Shown piece after piece: positions 21,957 to 33,810 of a stretch of 64,000 nt of DNA (position 1 is the stretch's first letter; every line of letters starts with the position of its first letter). The position numbers and the translations under genes were made by a program. Below the pieces are notes generated by a model. It had not been told where the DNA came from. It worked only from the letters and a program-made list of their open reading frames with translations, and did no database searches. The stretch is from Rhodotorula mucilaginosa (taxonomy: Eukaryota > Basidiomycota > Microbotryomycetes > Sporidiobolales > Sporidiobolaceae), in the NCBI GenBank assembly GCA_034406715.1, contig CP137864.1:992001-1056000 (forward strand), read 5' to 3'.

Positions 21957-22291
21957 GTTGACAGACGGGACGGCGCGGTCTGGAGAGAGAGGACGAGACG
22001 GAACGAGTAGCTGCGACTAGACGGGGGACTTTGACCAGAAGGCAGAGACTATACTCGTCTCGTTGTCCGTATCAAGCAGCACGAGTCTGACCAGAGCGTA
22101 TAGACGAGAAAAGGCGGTGCTGCCGACGAGCTTCCTCTCCGATAGTAATTCGGGAATACAAACTATTTGTATTCAGTTTGATTACTCCGCCCCTGCATTT
22201 CCAGATTTTCTCACGCTCATCTCTTGCGCTCTCTCGCTCGCTCTCCTAGACTGCATTCCAGGGTCGTTCAGACTGTCCGAGTCACGCCGTC
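21957..22291. promoter_or_regulatory. Divergent promoter CCT8 / RIM2 with a perfect palindrome
   Basis: 335 bp between two divergent start codons. At 22154-22174 there is a perfect inverted repeat with 9-bp arms (GAATACAAA and TTTGTATTC) around a CTA spacer. It is an AT-rich patch in GC-rich surroundings and could bind a dimeric regulator. The factor is unknown. Confidence 0.45.
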
Positions 22292-23882
22292 ATGACTGGC
22301 CTGCTCCCGCCGCCGCACCCGACCAATCCCGTCATCGAGGTCCCGCGCGATGAGCCCGTTCCTGCTCCGAGAACATCGCGAACCAAGCGAACAAAGCCAC
22401 CGCCCGCAGTTCACCTCGTGGCCGGAGGGTGAGTACCCTACTCGGCACTAACCCCGCTGTCTACCCGACGCTGACCCGGTCCGGACGCCCCTGCAGCATC
22501 GGGGGAATGTGCGGCGCAATTGTCACCGCACCGCTCGACGTCGTCAAGACCAGGCTGCAGTCCAACCTGTTTCAGAAGCAAGCAGCGGCAGAGGGAACCG
22601 TTCTGCACAGGCACGGCGTCCGCGGTCTCTTGTGGAACTTTGTCGACACCGGAAAGATCATCCGGTCAGTCGGGTCTTTTTCTCGAAGCGAGTCCTGCAC
22701 AGCTGCTCTCGATCGCGCTGCGTTCGCAGGACCCGCAACGGTCTCAGAGCTGACCGAACATCCTCAACCCACAGCGACGTCTACGTGCACGAAGGCTCTC
22801 GCGCGCTCTTCAAAGGTCTCGGTCCGACTCTGGCAGGCGCAGTACCCGCACGGTTCGCTCAGCCTCGACCATCTTCGTTCGCGCCAATCGAAGCTGACCT
22901 TGATCCTTGTTCCCAGATCAATAAACTTTTTCGTGTACGGCAACGGGAAGCACCTCTACGCCGAATGGTTCAACGGTGGCAAGGAGAATTCGGCGATCCA
23001 CCTCATGGCCGCCGCAACTGCAGGCAAGTCTCATCTCGAGTCCTTGGACCTTACACCGCAGACGATTTAGAAATCAGCTGTGCTATTCGTAGTCTTCTGG
23101 GGCGAGATGAGTCGGGCTGACAATCAGTACGAAACCTCGCAGGAGTGGCGACTGCTGCGGCGACCAATCCTCTCTGGGTGGTCAAGACCGACATGCAGCT
23201 CCGACATCAAGAACGACAAGCTGCAGCCACGAACCCTCCTGGAACCCCCGCTTCGACCTCCTCCTCATCCCGGAAACGGCCTCTTCCGACGCCACCGAAA
23301 GCTCACAAACACCTCTTTGCGCACTCGTTCCGGTCCCTCACCTCGCCGCCATTGCCTCTACAAGGCCCACCTCCGCGACCTACCTCGTGGTCGACAACGG
23401 TCGACATCTTCCGGAATCAGGGTGTCCGGGGCTTCTATCGCGGTTTGAGCGCGAGCCTGCTCGGCGTCACGGAGGGGACGATCCAGTGGACGCTGTACGA
23501 GCAGTTCAAGCGCTGGGCGCGGGCGGGACCGGACGGGAACCCCGTCGAGGGTTCGGAGTGGAAGGTCAGCCTCGCCGCCGGCGCGGCGAAATTCGTCGCG
23601 ACCATCATCACCTACCCGCACGAGGTGGTCCGGACCCGGTTGCGACAACCGCTGCCGCCCTCGGGCGTGCCCAAGTACCGCAGCCTCGTGCAGACGTTCA
23701 AACTCGTCGTGCACGAGGAAGGGTGGCGCGTCCTCTACTCGGGCTTGTCGGCGCACTTGTTGCGCGTGATCCCGAACGCGATCACCATGTTTGCCGTCTA
23801 CGAGGGCGTCTTGACCTATGTCGAGAAACGGCAACAACGCTCGCTCGACCTCGAAACGTTGCGGGAACGTTGTCGCGACTAG
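22292..23882 (+). CDS. RIM2: Mitochondrial pyrimidine-nucleotide carrier (SLC25A33/36, Rim2 type)
   Basis: Five exons (22292-22428, 22497-22664, 22775-22852, 22917-23023, 23143-23882) encode 409 residues. Rim2 carriers import pyrimidine nucleoside triphosphates into mitochondria for DNA and RNA synthesis. Three mitochondrial-carrier repeats are seen. The first has PLDVVKTRLQ, the second NPLWVVKTDMQL and the third YPHEVVRTRLRQ. Between PLWVVKT and the next helix is the long Ser/Pro-rich loop usual for this subfamily. The peptide LLGVTEGTIQWTLYEQFKRW fits the Rim2 subgroup. Intron 4 begins with gcaagt instead of gt; the reading frame needs this GC-AG splice. Confidence 0.92.
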
Positions 23883-24520
23883 GACGACGCCGCCGCCGCC
23901 CGCCCTTCGTGGATCGCATCTTCTTTTCCTCCCGCCACTCATCTCATCTCATCGCACGCCGACCGATACTTCTCCACCTCCTACAGCACTCGTGTACGAC
24001 TCTCGCGGATATAAGACATCGGCAGCCGTGACCGTCCTGCCCTTTGTAGCCCTAGCCTTGTTGGGTCGCCCTCGAGGTGACCCTTCACCTCGCATCTCCC
24101 CCCTCGCAACATTGCCACCATTACGCATCTTGACCCCATGCCCCATTCAGCCAGCTCGGCTCTTTGTCAAATGCTCGGCTTCCTAGCTCTCCGACCCACA
24201 GACAAAGGATATCTCGTTCGGCACCGGCTCGAGTGGCGTTACATCCGCGGAGTTCCGCACCAGACTGACCCCCTGACCGTATCTACGCCGACTACACGAC
24301 CTGACAAGAAGCCGTGTAACTGGAAGTATGAACGACCCGTGCTCCTATGCGCTCTTGGAGGTGGTGGTCTGACTCAGCGTGCCGGTTTTTCGGCAAGTTC
24401 CCCTCGTTTTCTCGGCCGATTTGAAGGTCGTCGCGTTGCGTCCTTGTCCTCCGCCGATTAACAAGCAAACGCCGGCAACCTGGCTCCGTACAGCAGCGAC
24501 CGAAAGCACCACCGCTCCTG
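23883..24520. other. Intergenic, no gene seen
   Basis: 638 bp between the RIM2 stop and the MFS transporter start. It must hold the RIM2 3' UTR and the MFS promoter. I see no clear TATA or poly(A) hexamer and no repeat. Confidence 0.5.
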
Positions 24521-27051
24521 ATGGGCGCCACAGCTGAGCACGACCAGCCCTATTCGCCGACTTCGACGATCCACACTCTGGTCGAAGCCAACCACGCGAG
24601 GAGACGCTCGGACTCGATCATGGGCGACGCAGACCTCGTCAAGACGACTTCGCGACTGTCGCACTTGAGCGTCGTGGATCCGGAACGGAGGGCGCTGGAA
24701 GAAGCTCCGCCCGACGTGATCTGGGTCGAATGGGACGGACCAAAGTGAGTCGCGTGTGGAACCGTCTTTTGCCGGAGTAGTGGAGGCTTGCCGAAAAGTT
24801 GGCCGCCTGAGAAGGTCGATGCGGCTCGGAATGTCTCTATGCACGCCATCACGAGGAAATCGCGCTGACACGCATATCCTACACTCCTTAGTGATCCGGC
24901 AAACCCTCTGAATTGGAGCAGGCGAAGAAAAGTGGGTGCCGGCTTTGCTCGCTTCTCCCCGTCTTGGGAGCAATCGTGAAACAGACATGCTTACGCTCCT
25001 CCCTGGCTCCAGTGGCTCATCTCCTGGGTCGGCATCCTGTTCTGCGCGCTCGTCTCTTTCAGCGTCTCCGGTACGTCTTCGGGTTTTCTGTCGCAAGTGA
25101 TCGCCTGGTGTTGACTCTTTGCATCTGTCTCTGCACGCGCAGGCTATTCGATAGCAGCGTCGAGCGTGCAGGAAACTTTCGACTGTTCCAAAACGATCGC
25201 CCTTTTGGGTATCACGCTCTTCACGGTCACATTCGGCGTACGTTCTCTCTCGCGGTCAAAATCCGTGAACGAGATTGTTGCTTACCGCCTGCCTCACTCC
25301 CTGCAGGCCGCACCGCTGCTCCTGGCACCGCTATCAGAAGTCTATGGCCGGTCATACATCTACTTCGTTTCCGCCGTCGTCTTCTTTCTTTGTTTCCTCC
25401 CGCAAGCGCTCGCGAAATCGATCGTCCTCGTCCTCGTGTTCCGCTTCATTTCGGGCATCGCCGGTTCCACCGCGGTCTCGCTCGTAGGAGGTACACTCGC
25501 CGACGTCTGGCGAGACGAAGACCGAGGAACGCCGATGGCTCTCTTCTCATTCGCCGCCTTTGGCTGTACGTCCCCTCGCTTCTCCTGAATCTTCCGTGAA
25601 CAGCGGCTTACTTTCCGCGAAAACACAGCGACCGGACTCGGTCCCGTCGCGTTTGGATACCTCGCCGAATACAGAGGCTTCCGCTATGTCAGCTGGGCTC
25701 TTTTCGCCATGAGCGGCGCGTTCGCCGTCTTCATGCCTTTCGTCCTGGACGAAACGCGCGCCTCCGTCCTCCTCTCCCGCAAGGCTGCCAAATTGCGCAA
25801 GACGACGGGCGACGGTCGATACCAGAGCAAGGACGAGTTTGAGCGCGCCTCGCTCGCCGAAATGTTCAAGACCTCCCTCAGCCGCCCGGTCCGCATGCTC
25901 CTCACGGAACCTGTCCTCCTTGCCATCACCCTCTGGATCTCTTTCAGCTGGGCTGTACTCTGTGAGCTTTGCCCCGAGCCGGCGATTCCCATGCGTGCCT
26001 GTTTGCTGACTTGCGGTCTGGGTCCAGATCTCTTCCTTGTCTCGATTCCCTACGTCTACGGCCGCGTATTCCACTTCAGCCTCGGCGAGTCCGGGGTCGT
26101 GTACGTCACGCAGTTTATCGGTTCCTGCATCGGAATGGGTAAGTCATGCAGCCTGGCTGTGGGTCGTTTTTGCCTTCGTATGTGCTTACGTCTTGCGCCC
26201 GATTACCAGCTTATGATCAGTACTGCGGTCGCTTCTACCGCCGCAACGTAGTCAAGCGCGGCCCGGAAGCCCGCCTGTATACTGCCTGTGCGCTTTGCGG
26301 TTCCCTTCCCCGAGCCCGAATCCGTTCTGAAGCTGATGCCTGCCCCTTTTTCCGGCAGTCGGCGGCGGAGTTTGCGTTCCCGTCGGCGCGTTCATCTTTT
26401 GTTTCACGGCATACGCGCATGTACACTGGATTGGATCTTGCATCGGTGTTGTGATTCTATGTGAGTTTCGACTCGATCCTCAGACTCGCTCCTGGAGAAA
26501 GGCTCACCGGTGTTGGGCACAGACATCGGCATGTACTGCACCTATCTCACGGCTTTTTCATACCTCGCCGACGCCTACGCTCTCTGTGAGTTGCTCGCGC
26601 TTGCTTGTCCCGGTCTGCGATGTGTTGAGAGCTCACCCCGCTTCTCCCACCACAGACGCATCTTCGGCTCTCTCGGCCATGAGCTTCATCCGGAACCTTG
26701 TCGGCGCCGTTTTCCCACTCTTTACCCAGCAAATGTACGACTCGCTGGGTATTCAAGGCGCTACGGGGCTCGTCAGCGTGAGTTTGCATTCTCGTCCGGT
26801 ACGAATCATGACTGTCCGGTTTGCTGACTAGTCCGTTGCGTCTATAGGGTCTCGGCACGGTACTCGCATGTACCCCTTTCTTGATCTTCATCTACGGCGC
26901 CAGGCTCCGCGCCCGCTCGCCGTTCGCCAAGGAGCTCGCGCAGAAGGAAGCGGAGGAACGAGCCAAACGAGAAGCGGCGGGCGACTCGCGCGATACCAGT
27001 CTGACAAGAGCACAAGATTCAGTGGAAGAAAAGGAAAAGGAGACGGCCTAG
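24521..27051 (+). CDS. Major facilitator superfamily drug:H+ antiporter (DHA1 type)
   Basis: Twelve exons (24521-24744, 24892-24931, 25013-25070, 25143-25237, 25307-25565, 25629-25961, 26028-26138, 26210-26287, 26359-26460, 26523-26585, 26656-26777, 26848-27051) join to 562 residues. A ~90-residue hydrophilic N-terminus ends in the DHA1-type block WDGPNDPANPLNWSRRRKW. About twelve hydrophobic segments follow. APLSEVYGRSYIY corresponds to the motif between TM2 and TM3 (G-x-L-a-D-r-x-G-r in classic members), and LVFRFISGIAGS to TM4. The Lys/Glu-rich C-terminal tail is cytosolic. Relatives export polyamines, fungicides or other small molecules; the substrate cannot be read from the sequence. Exon count and phases are consistent throughout. 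Confidence 0.9.
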
Positions 27052-27110
27052 AACAGCATAGACACTTGCATTCTTTGTATTGATATCTTTCTACACGGGG
27101 CGAAGAATGG

Positions 27111-28792
27111 CTACCATCGAGAGCGGGACGCCTGTTGGAATGGCTGCACTTGGTGGCGCAACGGCCCACAGGCCGCTGGTCGGTCTTGGATAATCTGCGA
27201 TATGCTCACGCAAGGTCAGCTCTCGCGCACGACAAGTGTTTTGTGCCTGGGGCGACGGAGACTGATCCTCCCAACTCACCTCATCCGCCCATTTCCGGAC
27301 TTGGACCGTCCGGTTCTTGCTCGACGGGTGAGTCGACAGGAACGACATGTCGACTCCGGGCATCTCTTCCGTCGCCGACATGCGCTGCCAGAGCCCTTCC
27401 GCCGCCCGCGGGTCAAAGCAAGCTTGGTTGGCGAGGCGGAGTCCGATCAAGTCGGCTGCACGCGAGTGAACGATCATCAGCACCTCGTTCGGTACGAGCA
27501 CACCCGATCAAGGGGGGATGACTCACCCTCGGTTTCATTCTTGCGCGAGTTGGGCAGCGAATACACGTATTGAAGGAGGAATTGGCTTAGCCCCATGTCG
27601 ATTCCGAACGAGGCAAGGAGGAGCGCGAGGCCGTAGAAGACCTGGCGGTGGAAAAGAACGTGCGAACGTGCTCTCTCAGTAAGAGTAACAAGGAAGCGGG
27701 CAGAGCACGGCACGTTCGGGACCGACCTTCATGCCGCTCATGCGCTCGGCAGAATGTCGGGCCACTTGATGTGCGATTTCTGCCAGGACGAAGCGGCCGT
27801 TCGATGTCAGCGTACCACCTCTACGGAAGACAATTATCGGCTATGATTTCGCTTACCGTGTCCGAGCACGCAGGCGAGACCGTCTGCATCTCCAGCGACG
27901 GGAAGAATGCCCGTAAAGACAAAGATGGTCCCGTTCGGGAGCACAAAGGCGCTGTCGGGTCAGAAGCAAATGTCAGACTCTCCGCTAAGAACAACGGCAG
28001 ATGGGGGTGGGAAGAGCCTCACTTTTTGGTCGCGTCGTCCTTGACGACAAACGTCTTCCATCCGGACGGGGCCTTGCCCTCGAGTCCGTTCGCGTGAATG
28101 ATCCGCTTCACGACGCTCTGGACGTAACGCGCCTGCGGATGATAATCCGGCAAGACCTTGCGGCCGTATTCGCCGATCGTCTCTTGGAAGGCCTGCTCGC
28201 CCATCTCGACCTCCATCGACGGCGACACGTCCATGAATCGCCACCGGCCAGTTTCCTCGACTCGCTCGAGGTGGAAGACGTAGTAGGCTCCGCCGCCGCC
28301 GACGAGAATGAGGAAGAAGGGCGACCGGACGTAGGCTTTAAAGTTGTGCCACGAGAAGCCTTGTCGAGGGTCGTGGCGGTACCGTGAGGAAGCGGATCCG
28401 AGGACCGAAGGGAGGCCGCCCCGTCCGCCTTGTTGTTGCTGTTGTCGCCGGAGAATTTCCATGACGGTGAAGACGTCCTTGGCGTTGAGATCCTGCCGCA
28501 ACGAGCTGTTCCCCCTCAACCGTCCGCCCTCCTCACTGGTCTCCTCTTCTGCGGCGTCTCGGGGCGGTCCTCGTCTCGGAGGCTCGCCGAATCGCCTGTA
28601 TGACACACATGCGGGTTGCGTGGTGCCAAGGCAGCGCAGAGTGGTATTCTGCGCATGGTCGAGCGTCGCTCTCGGCTGCGCAAAGAGGAGACCAGATGCC
28701 GGAGGAGGAGGAGCAAGTCGACGAGCAGACGTCAGGGTCGGGCGAGTCGCTGACCGTAGTGCGTCAAATGTAGCTAAACGTGGTCTAGGCAT
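27111..28792 (-). CDS. OMA1: Mitochondrial inner-membrane metalloendopeptidase OMA1
   Basis: Six exons (28023-28792, 27857-27951, 27727-27779, 27527-27641, 27280-27455, 27111-27194) encode 430 residues. OMA1 is a stress-activated M48 zinc protease of the inner membrane. The N-terminus (MPRPRLATFDALRS…) is basic with no acids, a likely presequence. One hydrophobic segment lies before the protease domain (SPFFLILVGGGGAYYVFHL). The zinc site is H288-E289-I-A-H292, with the second-shell EADLIG at about 344-349. NAFVLPNGTIFVFTG upstream is diagnostic of the family. The last exon was placed by the acceptor atcgcag, which gives a C-terminus ending in a Cys…FQQ pattern like other fungal OMA1 proteins. 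It lies 60 bp downstream of the MFS stop, convergent. Confidence 0.92.
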
Positions 28793-28957
28793 CCTGTGAT
28801 CTCCAAATCTCTGCTGGGGTTCCGTATAGCGAGCAACGAGATCAAAGAGAAAGCGATGACGTCCCGCAAACTTCCGGCCGAGATGCGCAAATCTTCCGCG
28901 GACATACCTTGGAATTCTTTCATATCGAACATTCATAGTACGCAGGGCCGCGACCGT

Positions 28958-30436
28958 CTAGCACACCAATTTCCCGTCGCCTTTACTCTCCTCGACCGGC
29001 TCGCCGAGGTCGCGCCCGATCGTCCTCCCAAACGTCTCGAGCAAGAGCTCGAAGCACACTTTCGAGATGGCGGCGTCGAAGCGGCCCTGCATGCGTGCAA
29101 GAGTTGGAAGCAGGAATTAGCGGGAGTGCGTTGCAGTTCAGGGAGAGATGGTGACGGGGACTCGCCTTGGACATTTCGTCGCTGTTCGCATGGCACCGAA
29201 ACAGAGATCAGGGGGGGGGGGGGGTCAGTTGTCGCAGCTCCGAAATCGCAACGGACGAGTCTTACCGGATAAAGGCATGGTTCGCTTGCAGTTCGAGGAA
29301 CGACAACCGCAGGGGAGGTTGCACCGAACTGGCCGTCAGTGCGTTCCGGATCTTATTCCTGCCCTCGAGCGGCTGTCAATCCCGGCGTCACGACGATACA
29401 GGTCAGTGTTAACCTGACTGTTTGCCCGGCAGACCCTTGACTCCTGACCGAGCGACGAGAGGGGAGGACTGACGACGTGACCGTCCTGGGTGCCAAAGAT
29501 CATGACCACCTCGCCGCGGATCTCGCCCTTCGACGCGCGCTCGAGCGAGTCGTCGCCGGTCGGCGAGAGCGAGGCCGAGTGGATGTCGGTCGCAAAGTAG
29601 CAGACGGCGGCTTTACACCTCGGGTCGAGGGCGGTCTGTGGCAGGTTTGAGACACGTGTGAGCGAAGTGTGCGAGAAATGTAGAATCTCGGAAAGTGAGA
29701 GAGAGGACGAACCCTGAACGCCAAGTGCCCGCCGTAGCACATTCCGGTGGCGCCAATCTGTCCTGTTCAGTTGGACAACAAAGGTCTGAGCGTCGGAAGG
29801 TTGCACCTGTCGTGTCGACCTGTGCGAGAGCGAGTACGGACCTGTGCAATTCGGGTGCGCGACGAGGGTATCGATCGCCTTTGTAATGTCCTCGTCGGTC
29901 GCGCTCAGTAGCTTCTTCACCTGCCGGTCCGTGAGAACAATCTCGGTCAGTCACAAAGCATCCGTCACGCGTCACGAGAAAAAGACAGGCGCGGACCTTG
30001 AAAGAGTTGCCAGCGTCGGTGCCCTCCGCGTCATAGGGGATGGGCTCGTTCCCGGCAAATTCGTGAAAGACATTGGGGGCCGCCACAATGTAGCCCTGGG
30101 CTGCGATCTGGTTCGCGAAGCGGAGGACGGGGCCGGTGACCTGCAAGGTTGAATGCGGCCTCGGTGGTGAATGAACCGGGAGCGGATGTACTCGGAGTCA
30201 ACAGGGCGTGCACGGACATTGTAGATTTCCGACCAGACTACGACGCCTGGGAAGCGAGCGTTCGGGTACCCTACAATCTCTGCGGGCGTGCTCGTACGGG
30301 GTGAGTGAACAAGTGGGGCCGGAGTTGAGCAGGAGGAGGAGGAAAGGGAGGAGAGGAACGGACTCGGCTGGATGATCTCGATCCCGAGTGGACCCGTCGT
30401 GGTCTCTACTGTGATTCTAGACTGCTGGATCAGCAT
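28958..30436 (-). CDS. Dienelactone hydrolase family protein (carboxymethylenebutenolidase-like)
   Basis: Nine exons (30364-30436, 30218-30279, 29997-30140, 29842-29920, 29713-29762, 29474-29635, 29266-29372, 29166-29181, 28958-29086) give 273 residues. It is an alpha/beta hydrolase with a Cys-His-Asp triad: Cys128 in GMCYGGH, Asp187 in FGTQDGHV and His222 in ELQANHAF. FPGVVVWSEIYNV near the start matches the family's oxyanion strand. Members hydrolyse dienelactones or related esters; most fungal paralogues have unknown substrates. Exon 8 is 16 nt, and the intron after it starts with gcgagt (GC-AG), which is required to reach the conserved GRFDAAISKVCFELLLETF block. A 14-G run (C on the sense strand) lies at 29211-29224 in the intron before exon 8. 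Confidence 0.9.
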
Positions 30437-30553
30437 CTTGGCTTGTTGTGTAGTGAATGGTCGAGTGTTGAGCTCACCAGCTGCACCGCCTCACTTGATC
30501 TCATCCAACTCGACACTTGCTCAGCGCGTAGAGGGGCGCACGGTGAGCGAGCG

Positions 30554-32994
30554 ATGAGCTATTCGAACAATCAACCACCGCGCCGTACTGCGCCTCTCAT
30601 CCAGCGCCCGTCCGCCGCCGCATCCGCCTCGGCCTCGTCTTCCTCGTCGTCGGCGCCAAATGCTCATCTCGCAGGCTCGATCGCCAGCGCTTTTGCTGGA
30701 ATGGGCTACAGCTATCCCAACGCACACTACAACCCGGCATTTCATCCGCACCTCCCGCCGCAGCCGGGTTTCCAACAGCCGCCGCCGTACATCCCTCAAG
30801 TTCCTCAATATCCCATTTATCACCCGCAGGCACCGCCAGCGCCAGCGTACGGTCAGCCGAATTACTATGCGGCGCAGAGCTACCCAGCACCAGCAGCAGC
30901 GGGACCATCCGCCTACCCGTACCCGTACAGTCATCCCGCCGCCGCACCCGTCCCAGGACCTTCTCAGCAACCTGTCCTACAAATCCCACCACAGCGACAC
31001 GGACTCCCGGCGCGACCACCTCCTACACAACAGCAGCAGCTAAAGAGACCGCGCACGCTCGATGGGAAAGCTGTCGCGGCAGCAGCGACCGGGTCCAACT
31101 CGACTCGCCCTCTCCCGTACCAAGACGACCACCAGCATGCTCCTCCTCCACCCGCTGCTGCCCCGCCCCGCGCTCGAATTCAGCAGCAGCGTGGCCCGGA
31201 AGTGGTCCGGTGCTGCAAGGACGATTGCACTTTTACCGGTTCGCGCAAAGCCGTCCGCGAGCACGAGGAGGACCGCCACCTTATTTTTGCTCCGGGAAGG
31301 GAACCGAAACCTTGGAACGGGAGCCTGAAACCGATCGATGGGTGAGCGGGCGGTTCTCCTTCCTTGGCTCTGCGTTTTCGTGGTGTGGAACGTGCGCACG
31401 CCATGCACGAAAGCTGAAAACAGATTCGCGATGCCCGCAGGTCGGTCATCGAAGGTACCGGTATTTCGCTCGATACGCCCGAAGCGCTCGCGAGATGGAT
31501 CGAGGAGCGCAAAAAGCGATGGCCGTCGAAAAAAGTCGTCGAAGAGAAGGTACGTCTCTCGATTTTCAAGCTGGCTCTCCTCTTTTTCTGGAAATGCATG
31601 CTCGTCGTCCCCTCCCCCTTTCCATCGCTGAACTCGCTCACTTCATATTACGCAGGAGAAAGCGCGCGCCGAGCGTGTCGCCGCGGGACTGGAAGCGCCG
31701 CCTCGAGAACGCGGCGGCGGGCGCGGACGCGGACGCGGCCGAGGTGGTGGTCCATCCGATTTCAGTGCGCGCGGCGGGCGCGGTCGTAATGGTCTGGGTC
31801 GGGGAGGCTACTCTGGTGGTGCTGGTGACGGAGACGGAGGATCCGAGCAGGCGTTGCGTGCGCAGGTGAAGACGGAAATGGACGGAGAGAAGAGGGCGGA
31901 AGGTGAAGCGCCGGCGGCGAAGCGGCTCAAGATGAGTGCGGCGGGTCGAGATGGCGGTCGCGACGACAACGAGGGCGACGAGATCAAGGAGGAGGACGAT
32001 GACGACAACATCAAGGAGGAGGAGGAGGACGAGGATGACGGCGCACCGGAAGAGATGGCGGCGAAACCGCCGACCAAGCCTGTCAAAGCCGAGGGAGAAG
32101 CATCGTCATCAGCGCCCCCTCTCGGAGAGCAGCCGGCAGATCGCCCCGAGCAGCTCGACAGCAGTCTTGCCGGATCCGCCCCCGCTGCGGGTCAAAGTGA
32201 AGAAGGCGGCGGCGAACCGGCGCCGAAACGGTTCCAGGTCGTGTGCCGCCATTGGCGCAAGGGCAACTGTGCGCTTGGTGACGTCGAGTGCCCGTACCTC
32301 CATCACGTTGAGTCTGTTCCAATATCTTCCTTTCTTGCTATCCTCTTTGCTCCGTCACCCCCCTGTGCATGACGTGCCTAACCGCCTTTACCCTCTTCCG
32401 TACACACAGCTCCCTCCGAACGCGGGTCCGCCCCCTCCCCCAAAACGACGTCGTCCCGCGCCCCCTCCCGCTCCTCACAACCCGTTCGCACGCCCGGCCG
32501 GTTTCTCGGACCCGTTCTCGCTCGTGGAGGAGCGCGACCACCGCCACATCGTCGCCGACGTGTTGCAGGTGATCGAGTTCCTCGGCGCGAACGATTGGCT
32601 GCAAGGCGTCGAGATTCGACGAGGGCAGGTTGACGAGGAGAGTGGGATTCAAGTCCTGGGCGAAACGACGCAGGACGAGGCGGTGAGCGGTGAGCGAAAG
32701 GAGGAAGAGCCGTCGAAGCAAACTGCCGGTATCGTCGAACTCTCGGAGGGCTCGGACAAGGAAGTCCTTCCGCAGTCCTCCGCCGTTGACCTCTCCTCCG
32801 ATGCCCCAAGAGAAACCACGGCTCCGACACTACTTGCTCCCGACTCGAACGCCACGGCCTCCGCCCCCGCACCGTCAAAGTCATCCACCACCGGTGCAGG
32901 CGTCGGTCTCTTTGCCGACTATGGCAGTGATTCCGACGACGAGGCAGAGGTCGAGCAGGCCGTCGCGTCGGCTCTACTTGCGTCCGCTCCGTGA
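30554..32994 (+). CDS. NUFIP/Rsa1-like box C/D snoRNP assembly factor with zinc fingers
   Basis: Four exons (30554-31341, 31441-31549, 31656-32306, 32410-32994) encode 710 residues. The first ~220 residues are Pro/Gln/Ala/Tyr-rich. A C2H2-like finger follows (CCKDDCTFTGSRKAVREHE). Next is the conserved NUFIP peptide GISLDTPEALARWIEERKKR WPSKK (split here only for spacing). In NUFIP1/Rsa1 this peptide contacts the 15.5K/Snu13 protein during box C/D snoRNP assembly. An RGG-like Gly/Arg stretch and Lys/Glu-rich acidic repeats come after, then a CCCH finger (CRHWRKGNCALGDVECPYLH). The C-terminus is acidic. A nuclear role in snoRNP biogenesis is inferred from family knowledge. Confidence 0.85.
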
Positions 32995-33810
32995 GAGGCG
33001 TCGGAGCGTTCGATGTGAATTGCAATCGTATGCAGTCTCTCCCGCGGCACTTTACTGCTCCTGGATCCCATATGCGCTCTTGGGATTGGTGTGGACCTTG
33101 CTTTCAGATGCAAAGTCGAGGTGCGCATGCAGGGGCGAGGTTGTCGGAGTGAACGAATCGAACCGAGGCAATCTCGCGTCTCGGCACTAGCGGCAGACGC
33201 TGCTCCTTCAAATCTCCCTGAGAGCATCCGGAAGGAGGACGACACTCGTGGCATACGTTGCAAACAAGCAGCGCAAACAGGGTCAAGCTTTCCCCCTTTG
33301 ACCGATGCCAGCGCGCCACTGAGTCCCATGTTCTGACGCTCAAGTATTCCTGTTGCATACACCATCCGCTATAGCGGCGAAACAGGCCGTTTGGTGCTCG
33401 TTGACGGAGATGCATGCGCCAAGGTGTCGGATCGAACGTTGTTGAGAAACGACGCAGTCGGTGGCGGCGCCTCGGTCGTGGGATATTCGACTCCTCGCCG
33501 GTTTACTTCGGGGAGGTTGCTGGGAAGTCTGTGTTGCCTGCCTCGCACGAGCCGGACACGAGATGATTCCTGGCGAATGTCTAGGCCGGACTGACTGTTT
33601 GTTTGGCGTGTTTCGGCATGACTTTCGTCTGAAGACTCGGCGACGACGACGGCCCCTCTAAGATAAATGTGAGGCTCGGAAGTGGGCGCATCGTAGCCGG
33701 GGTTGGTCGTCGGAGTATCGCCGTTCGGTGTCCGTTGTGGACCGCCCGATTACGCCGGCCGCGCGAGCATACCGCCAAAAAGGAGCGTACCCGTCCTCCC
33801 TGCCGTCGGA
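32995..33810. other. Intergenic, no gene seen
   Basis: 816 bp between the convergent 3' ends of the NUFIP-like gene and MOCS2B. Only short open frames in all six frames; no repeats or RNA gene recognised. Long for a convergent interval in this window. Confidence 0.5.
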
